Shown: one piece after another, positions 56,770-64,000 of the stretch
Layout of the letters: every line of letters begins with the position of its first letter
Position numbering within the stretch: the stretch's first letter is position 1
DNA from: Ustulina deusta
Lineage: Eukaryota > Ascomycota > Sordariomycetes > Xylariales > Xylariaceae
DNA: 64,000 nucleotides
Reading direction: 5' to 3'
Assembly: GCA_023159155.1 (NCBI GenBank)
Contig: JAJNNX010000068.1
Location: forward strand, 124,001 to 188,000
Made by a program: the position numbers and the translations under genes
The notes under the pieces: model-generated
Told to the model about the DNA's origin: nothing
Database searches by the model: none
The model's input: only the letters and a program-made list of their open reading frames with translations

Positions 56770-59413
56770 TGATCGGTCGCAAATGTGTGCGTGCGGGTGA
56801 AATTTGGGCTATATGATTAGTTAGGCTGATGCAGGCGTTAGTTGGAATGATGAGACGGAGTTGCATCAAGTCGAGGAGGAAATGGGATTAATGCGGGGAT
56901 TGTTCTGCGTATTCAATTGATACTGCACTCCAAATGACGACTCGCTTTTCCACTTATTCATCGCATGAGTGGTTTATATCGATCTGAGGTTCGCTGCCGA
57001 CATTCTTCTGTGAATATCGTGAAACGATGCGCTGTCTCGCAATGACGATGAGGCGTCACTTTAACTCCAGTTTAAGTATCCAGCATAGAAATCATCCCAT
57101 CATCGTCTTATGTCGATGACACCACAAACTCGCGTATCTCCCAGGCTCACTTGACCCTGCATGAACAGAAGCGGCGTTTCGGGCTCCGCGACAACGCAAT
57201 TCCCGCACGGTTGGGATTTTTTAGAGGCCCTTCCGGTTCGTCTGCATCCCATGAACTGTGACTAATACGTGGGGAGTTTTGGTGTGTATTGATGCTCTCT
57301 CCATGAAGTAGGTATCCCACGTCCGTCATCTCCACTCAAATGCACCTAAGCAGATTACTGCTGAAGGGAGCAGTTTTGGTGAAGGGGGGACGCGGGGATA
57401 CCTAATCTAGTGTATTCTCAGTACTGTTACTAGTCCATCTACAGTAGATGGTAATCGCTAGTGTATAGCTGGGGGTTTGCAATGTGAGCACTGTTCATTG
57501 CTTAGCGGGGAGGTTGGAAATCGGTGCCGGTTTACCCTGCACCTCAATAATCACGTCCCTTTTACACTGGCCAGTAGGTGGGATATTCAGAGGACTGCGC
57601 CTCTGCTTGAGCATGGCACCGCCCGCGATGCTGCCCTCCTTTCCCTTCAACGAGCCAATAATGGGATTATCCGCCGTGGTATGGTGTGGCTTTCATGGAA
57701 ATGCCACGCTCTGATGTAGGTGCTGGGTGCTGTGATTGGCCAAGTCTCATCCGTTGAGACTTCAGCTACACTAGCCATGGCCAGTCGTGGTCGGCCATCA
57801 ACAAGGAGAGTTCGTTTGTCCGCATACGTTGGGCATGTGACTGTTCTAATTTGGCGCATTCGAAACAGAGCGCGTAATGCACCAGCCCAGTGTTCCATTT
57901 CTCTCTGCCTCAATTTGCTGCATGCACCATCTCGGAGGGAGGTCTTGCGAAGATCTGCTCCTGATGAGGGGCCTGGTTCAACGTCATATGCTCTCATCGA
58001 GAGTGTAGGATCCTTGTAGCATGAGTGGACAGAAGTGGGGAAACTGAGGGCTCGAAGCGGACCTGAAGGTGGCCTGGAAGGTCCTCAGAAAAGGCTCCAT
58101 CACGCCCCAGATTTACCCCAGGTTCTGTCAGAGCACTGTCCACTAGCGGTACCCGCATCGGTCTCCATAACGTCAACAATAAAACAGGCTAAACCGCATA
58201 GGGTACAGAATCATGCATCATGATACGTTCTCAGCGGCTCGACTGTGGAGCTCTTCCAGCCGGAGCCCAGCGTAATGTGTGGAAATCACGCCAGTAGCCA
58301 TCTGAACATCAAGGCCTGAGGTCACGCGATGTTGCTGATAGTCGATATGTACTGCACTTGTATCATACCACCATGGTGCCTTGCAGCCACGACTTGCTGA
58401 ACTGACATCGCTACTCGATGCACTATCAGCAGATGCGAATGCAAGCCAACTTACCATGTCTACATCGACGTGTACCTGAATAATGCTGGGTCATGCACTC
58501 CTTTGGTTGGTATTAGTGTCGGTACTGCGACACAGCGTTCAATCGTCTCGCAACCCCGCCATCATACCATGCTAGGTAATATTGTTTGCCCTAGGTATTA
58601 CGACAACAAGGAATGGGGTGCCTGAAGGAAACACTACCTGACCAGGAACTGTATCAGCTGCTCGCCGACCATCCCTTCAAGCTTCCAAGCAACTAAGCAA
58701 CTAAGCAACGCAGCTACAGCTGTGGAAGTAGGTGGGACAGTGCATACAACAGCTCTAACCCCTCGTTTCTCACCTCCCCCCGGTCTCGCCGGTCCTGCCT
58801 ACGTGGACGGTAACTTCACCCTGCCATGCCTGCTGCCAGTGTAGATCCATACGTGAGGTAGCGATGTACTTCCTAATCCTGTACCTACCCTAAATAAGGT
58901 ATACTATTGCCAACCTTAGCCATGTACTTACGACATGTATTCACAGTGTGTTACCCTGGATACATGTATCCAGCCAGCAACTGCCCATCTTGGCCCGTCT
59001 AAGGTGTCGAGACATTACCTACCTACTTACATTGTACCAGGAACCCCTCCTTTCAAAACGCCCTTTTTATTGCTCTCCGATCTTCCCCTCCTTTTTACCT
59101 TCTTCTCCTTCTTTTCTCTAGGCTTCCCCTCTCTAGCTAATCTCACATTTTATCAAGCAAACGTCTACACTACCTACTTTCTCACCAATATCGGTTCCTG
59201 CATCACAAGCTGCAGCAGTAACAGTAGCTGCAATCGGTATTCCATCATCAACTCGCCATACTAGCCAATCCTCAGCTTGGTCAAAGGTAACATTCATTAC
59301 GTTTGCCCGACTCCCTTTATCCAAGACTGACGAGTTGCGCAGGCAGCTGGATTGAGAGCATCGCTTCTCCCTAACTATCGGATCTTCGCATTCAGAAACA
59401 CACCTAATCCACC
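56770..59413. other. Gene-poor stretch of 2.6 kb
   Basis: Overlapping ORFs of 60-116 codons on both strands at 57477-58460 lack domains and splice partners and are not called. TACCTACC words occur at about 58880-59035, just before a strongly pyrimidine-rich leader (59040-59130) in front of the next gene. Confidence 0.45.
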
Positions 59414-60201
59414 ATGACGGAACCGCTTTCCAAGGTCGACTCCGCTGTCCAAGGTCTCTCATCTTCACCACCGAAGGAGAAGTCTCATAGGAAGAGTTCG
59501 AGTGTCCCCGGGGTACCTAGTGTGAAGGAAATGTGTAAGGTTTAACGGCCCCAGTCCTCTAAATCGAAATTAACAATCCGTAGACAACACCAAAACACGG
59601 CTCAAAGTCTCCGTGGAAACACAGAAATCTGGCTGGTGAGAGCCTGCATCATCTGCCTTGGACATACGTACTCGGCATACTCACATTTTGGCGCTGTATA
59701 GGAAGATGAATACGTCAGCCACCTCGGTTGACGACAAGGATATCCTCACCAAGCCGCTGGTCACGCCGTTGGTAAGAGTAATTGACTTGCAATTCCCACT
59801 CGGCACCGTGGTTACAGCACGGAACAAATTTGGAGTTACAATTAAAGATGCAATGGACGCAATCTACAAGACACAAAAAAAGAAGGTAAGTTTTATCACG
59901 CCCAAGCCCCCCAGGCTCATACAAAACTCTTCCCTATGCGATGCATTTTTCCACTTCATTCCCCCCAAACTAAAGTACCATCTCATAGGCCGACGATGAG
60001 CTCCCCGAGCCGTATCTCAAGGGCTTCGAGTGGCCACCAGCACATCCCAGCTGGGAGGACGAGATGGCAAAGGTGAAGGAAGATGAGAGGGAGCACACGA
60101 GGGAGAAGCAATGGGGCACCCTTCTTATCCATCTGTCATCTATCCCCGAGACGAGCAATGTCGGCGGTGGCAAGAAGAAGAAGAAGGCCGCCGCTGAATA
60201 G
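59414..60201 (+). CDS. DUF6699-like hypothetical protein (189 aa)
   Basis: Four exons, 59414-59534, 59584-59635, 59702-59885 and 59989-60201, give 189 residues. The first 40 residues are Ser/Lys-rich and disordered. A compact domain follows: TKPLVTPLVRVIDLQFPLGT, VVTARNKFGVTIKDAMDAIY and PEPYLKGFEWPPAHPSW, whose Thr-x-P-x-x-x-x-L start and later VTIKDAMDAIYK helix fit fungal DUF6699-type domains; this match is from memory of the pattern. The C-terminus is a charged helix ending in a GGGKKKKKAAAE tail. Function unknown; no catalytic residues or membrane segments are visible. All four exons keep frame with standard GT-AG sites, and intron 1 is only 49 bases. Confidence 0.75.
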
Positions 60202-61179
60202 GCGCTTTCTGACCTCCCTACATCCAAATCTGTTTCATTCCTCGGAACCTTGTGCGCGCTGTCTTCGCCTCAACTCCCCCCTCAAAAGCGTGCAGAGTAC
60301 TATAATGGATTTTTCGGATGGCATCAATTGACCAGACGCGTGTTCACTCGAAAGCGGGGTTGACAGTTCTGCTACGAAGCACTGACATGTACTCATATTG
60401 CCCAATCAGAACGCTCGGTGTATGACTTAATCAAGAATTTCAGCTACTTCCCTGATACGGACGAGTAGTAGAGATGGCGTTGTGAAGAATTATTGGCCAT
60501 TTGCTTGTCGGCCTAGAACTGACCTGCGTTGATATAACTGACCCAGTGAAGTCATCATCACAAGCATTGCCACATCGCGACCACGTCGCAGTGTGAAAGC
60601 AATAAATGATGTGTATAAATCTTGACTATCTGGTTGGTACAAGCCATCAAATGCGCTTGCCTTAGGCCAGTGAGTTTGTCTCTGTCGGGTAGTAATTGAG
60701 TTGTGTTGCTCATTACTTGACAGAGTCCAATTGTCAGATTTACCACTACACCAAAAGGCCAAAAGATTGGCCCGCAGCTGCGTATTATTAGTGTTTATTT
60801 TATCCGCGTATATATCCAACACCAATCGGTAGGTATATCGATGTTGCGTCCAAGATTGAAAGTGAGTAACCCGACACACCACTTTTGGGCCGTATCAAAC
60901 TAGAGGTAACGACACGGAATCGAGAACGCCGAAACATCGGGCGTGCCAGCGGTACCGGTAGGCAGGATTGCCTACTGTCACAACAAGCTTCGCAAAGTCG
61001 CATACGGCGGTGTGCCATTAAGGCATCCCATCAATCATAAATAGGATGAGGCACCGACAGCGTCTTCTCACATGATATGGAATTTTGGACTCATAGCTTT
61101 GTCCCTATACTAAGCTACAAGTTTTTTAAATGCACCATGAGTCCATTTCATCAGCAATACTACTTTAACAGTGCCATTC
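60202..61179. other. Convergent intergenic region
   Basis: 978 bases between the DUF6699-like stop and the glycyl radical enzyme stop. The two genes converge. Nothing recognised. Confidence 0.45.
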
Positions 61180-64000
61180 TTACACCTCGAAGTATTGTCT
61201 CCGTTTTTGATGCTCTTGGTAGTCCGGGAACATGGTGGGGTAGAATTCCGTCCACCCGCCCATACGAACGCGAATGAGGTTGTACTTTTCGGGATCCTCT
61301 GAAGCCTTCTCATACGTATCAAGATCGGCGCATGTGAGAGTCACCATGTTTCCCCCGACCGTACCCTCCGCAAAGTCCGCAATAAACTGTTGGAGCCGGT
61401 CCAAGGGGAAGTCCTCTGGGATATTCATGTCGACGGGCGCCGCGTTTGATATCCCAATCTCCACGGCGTCGTTCCTGTAACTCTCCATCGCCCTGTAGAT
61501 GTTGCGATGCACCGGGTTGGGGGGCAGATCCTGCGGGGCCGGAACGGGCGACATATCCGATGCGATGGGCATCCCGCTTCGGCGGCCGTCTGCTGATGCG
61601 CCGCAGGTAAGACCGTCGCCCACAAATCCCTCAAAGGTGCCGACGCCGGGCGTCACCACCCACTCGAAATCTTCGCCGTGCTTTTTGTAGATCCTCTCCA
61701 ACGCGCCCTTCAGGCCGGGCGCCGGGTCGCGGATAGCATCCACGCACATCTTCGTCATGTTTTGAATGAGCCACTCTCCAATCTCATTGATCTCCTCATT
61801 TCTGTCCCCGCTCGCCCACTTCGGCAGTGCCAGCGCCACCTGCCGCAGCTCTTGATACCGTACCGCGTTGGCGGCGGCGTTTGCTGGCCCAAGACTCTGG
61901 TCCTGATACGGCTCGATCATGTTGTAGCCCCAGTCACAGATGAGGCAGGTCAGCAGTTCCGGGAGCGTGACGCGCGCAGTCTCTGGGTCATAGACTAGCT
62001 TCTTAATGGCATAGAGAGAGTCGATCGTGTTGGCTACGCCGAGACAGAGCGGTGCAACTATGAAATGTGTTAGCCTTTGCTTAGATGGTGTGTTGAACAC
62101 GATAAGATCATGGATTAGAGATGCAGCGTTTGCATAAGCTCCTAAAGTTTAACAAGAAACGAAGAGAAGAAAAAAAAAACCAAGAAAGAAGAAAAAACGG
62201 AGAGAGAGGGAAAGGGGAGAATGGGAGGTTACATACTCATGTGGAATTTCGCTCCACCAGCGGTCAGATCACGTCCGGAATCAAGACAGCCGTCGAGGAC
62301 GGCGGAGAGCAGCGGCGAGGGACATATGCCCTCGAGGTTACCATAGGCGACCAGCAAACTATTGTAACTCCGGTTGATGAGCCAATAGAGCTGCTTGAGG
62401 AAGATGTCCTGGAGCTGGGCGAAGGATTTGATCTTGGGCGCCGGAGGGGAGCGGAAGGTCTCCTTCAGGCCACGGAGATGCACCGATCCGGCGGCGCCGT
62501 AGGTCGCGCCCTGATTGAGGGTCTGCTCCAGCGCCGCCATGGGCTCGACGTTGCCGAAGGTGAATTCCGAGGCCCCCGCCATCATGGGCTCGTAGCATCC
62601 GTCGGCGGCGTAGTCGCGGGACCAGGCGCGGGTGATGCTCTTCCCCGATCGGAAGAGCCCCTCGCACAGCTTGTCGTCGTTGTAGAGGACCGGGTGGGCG
62701 CCGCCCGCCAGAATCGACCTCGCGGCTTCGTCGGTGTACTCTCTGGGTATGCCCTTGTACACCCGCAGCGAGAGACTCGGGGCGTTGACGGGGATGCGAC
62801 GTGCGGCCTTCAGGCACAGGAGAGTGACGGGATTCGCACCGCCCTCTGGGACTTCGTCGTCCGTCGCCTTGTATCCGCCTATGGTGACCTGCTGCACCCA
62901 CTGGTTGATGCCGCCGCCCTGGTGGAAGTTGCCGCCGAGCCCGTTGACGGAGGTGGTGCCATAGCCTCTGTAGTCGTAGATGAAGGCGCGGTTGACGAAC
63001 GCGCGCTCCCCGATCTTGATCCAGAGACAGTCCATGATATCCTGGGCACGGCCAAGATCGATAAGGTCCTTGGCGAGATCTTGCTCCAGGAAGGGCCAGA
63101 GGATCTGGTCCAGTCGGCTGAAGGCGGTGAGCTCGCCGACAAGGTGAAGACAGCAGTGGAAGGAGAAGATGAGCTGGACCGCGTCGTGGAAGCTAGTAGG
63201 AGGCTGGTTGGTGAGGCGTTCCAGGCGCTCTTGGACGTCTTTCATATTGGCCTTGTCGTCCGGGTCAGTCGCGTGGTCGTGCGCGCGGCCCGCTATCCTT
63301 GCCCAGTTCTTGAAGTAGGCTTGGACACCTCTGAAAGAGTCGCTGGCGGAAATGAAGAAGGATGCCTTCTCGGAGCCGGGCTCTTCCTTTCCTGCCCGTC
63401 GGTCGAGATCTTCGATCATCCCGGCCACCCCGTGATCGATCAGGGTCTGGAAGTTGGGGACGATGTGTCCCATTGCAGCACCTTCGTCAAGTTGGCACTT
63501 CAGCCACGCCGCCATGATTTCTTCGTCATCCAGGTAATGGACGACCTCCTTTCCTCGACCCAACGTGAAGTCGGGGAGCGAGCCGACGACCAACTCCGTG
63601 GCCGCAATACCAACCAAACCTGTATGTTGCGCGATCTTGGAGTCTAGCGAAGAAAGAATATCGGCGAGGGTCGCAAAGTTCGCAAGGCCTTTGCGCTCGA
63701 GGATCGACTCTGGCACCGACTCCTTGTCGACGACGCTGAGAAGATCTTTCAGGTGCGGTAGGCGTGGGAAATTCTCGGTCTTCATCCAGCCGTCTCGCCA
63801 GTGATTGAAACTTCTCGACAGGAGGCTCAAGACGCGCACGCTGGGCTGGTCGCCCGCGATGTAGTGCCCCTCGGCCATCTGGTGCATGTAGTCTTGCGTG
63901 TTATAGTAGAGGTAGCCGTTGCGGCTGCGAACCTTCCAGTGCGGATCTTCGTACGTATCGTCGCCAGGCGTAACGCCGGAGACGCCCAGCTCTTTGGCCG
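61180..64000 (-). CDS. Glycyl radical enzyme (dehydratase/lyase type), 5' end beyond window
   Basis: Minus strand, exons from beyond 64000 to 62237 and 62057-61180, about 880 residues visible. Frame starts at codon 63998. Family features in order: MAEGHYIAGDQPSVRVLSLL, a conserved NHWRDGW-type stretch, VTIGG after GGGINQWVQQ, LCLKAARRIPVNAPSLSLR, the active-site RDYAADGCYEPMMAG with Cys encoded at 62597-62595, and near the C-terminus VRMGGWTEFY with the radical Gly at 61257-61255. The 179-base intron joins KFHM to IAPLCLGVANTIDSL, the usual family sequence. Such enzymes make a Gly radical with a radical-SAM activase, relay it to Cys, and cleave or dehydrate a small molecule without oxygen. 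A single Cys followed by E-P (GCYEP) resembles dehydratase and choline-lyase types, not pyruvate formate-lyase, which has two adjacent Cys. Substrate unknown; no activase is seen in the window. Confidence 0.85.

Noticed and set aside
57477..58460. Cluster of 60-116 codon ORFs on both strands
   Set aside because: No domains, no consistent introns, and the frames contradict each other.

Overview
The window is nuclear DNA of a filamentous ascomycete (Pezizomycotina, most likely a Sordariomycete). The evidence is compact spliced genes on both strands, short introns (about 50-125 bases, GTRAGT donors, CTAAC/CTAAT branch sites, YAG acceptors), fungal protein families throughout, and AT-richer intergenic DNA littered with TACCTA/TAGGTA words. 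About 26 genes or gene candidates can be supported. Most multi-exon models close exactly in frame when the introns are removed by hand. No rRNA, tRNA, CRISPR array or intact transposon was found.

Layout. 0-8.3 kb is housekeeping: the tail of a dienelactone hydrolase, a WW/FF splicing factor (URN1-like), a PAP2 lipid phosphatase and a seven-exon dynamin-type GTPase. 8.7-20.8 kb is an all-minus-strand metabolic stretch: an eight-exon MFS sugar transporter, a phosphoesterase-family acid phosphatase, a short-chain dehydrogenase, a glutathione S-transferase, a probably degenerate acidic-repeat gene and a tyrosinase. 22-31.8 kb holds a membrane-anchored RING protein, a compact RecQ helicase, a small secreted protein and the F-box/WD40 protein Cdc4, followed by a 3.5 kb gene-poor stretch. 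35.3-38.2 kb encodes a proline-rich protein with five W...CxxCY modules.

40.9-56.8 kb is the most distinctive accessory region. It holds two divergently placed paralogues sharing a KLRLDLNLE...ARIHGDLTL tail, a small fungal-specific orphan protein between them, two DUF3659-repeat (LEA-like) proteins, one with ten repeats and a C-terminal DUF6987-like hydrophobic end, an AHSMGG serine hydrolase, and a small protein of six exact 11-residue LEA-like repeats. Shared repeat chemistry and proximity suggest a structural or stress-protection locus. The function is inference.

59.4-64 kb carries a DUF6699-like small protein and, running off the right edge, a gene for a glycyl radical enzyme. It has both the catalytic Cys (GCYEP) and the C-terminal radical Gly (RMGGW). 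Such oxygen-sensitive enzymes are mostly bacterial and are unexpected in a mould, so this is the strongest lead in the window.
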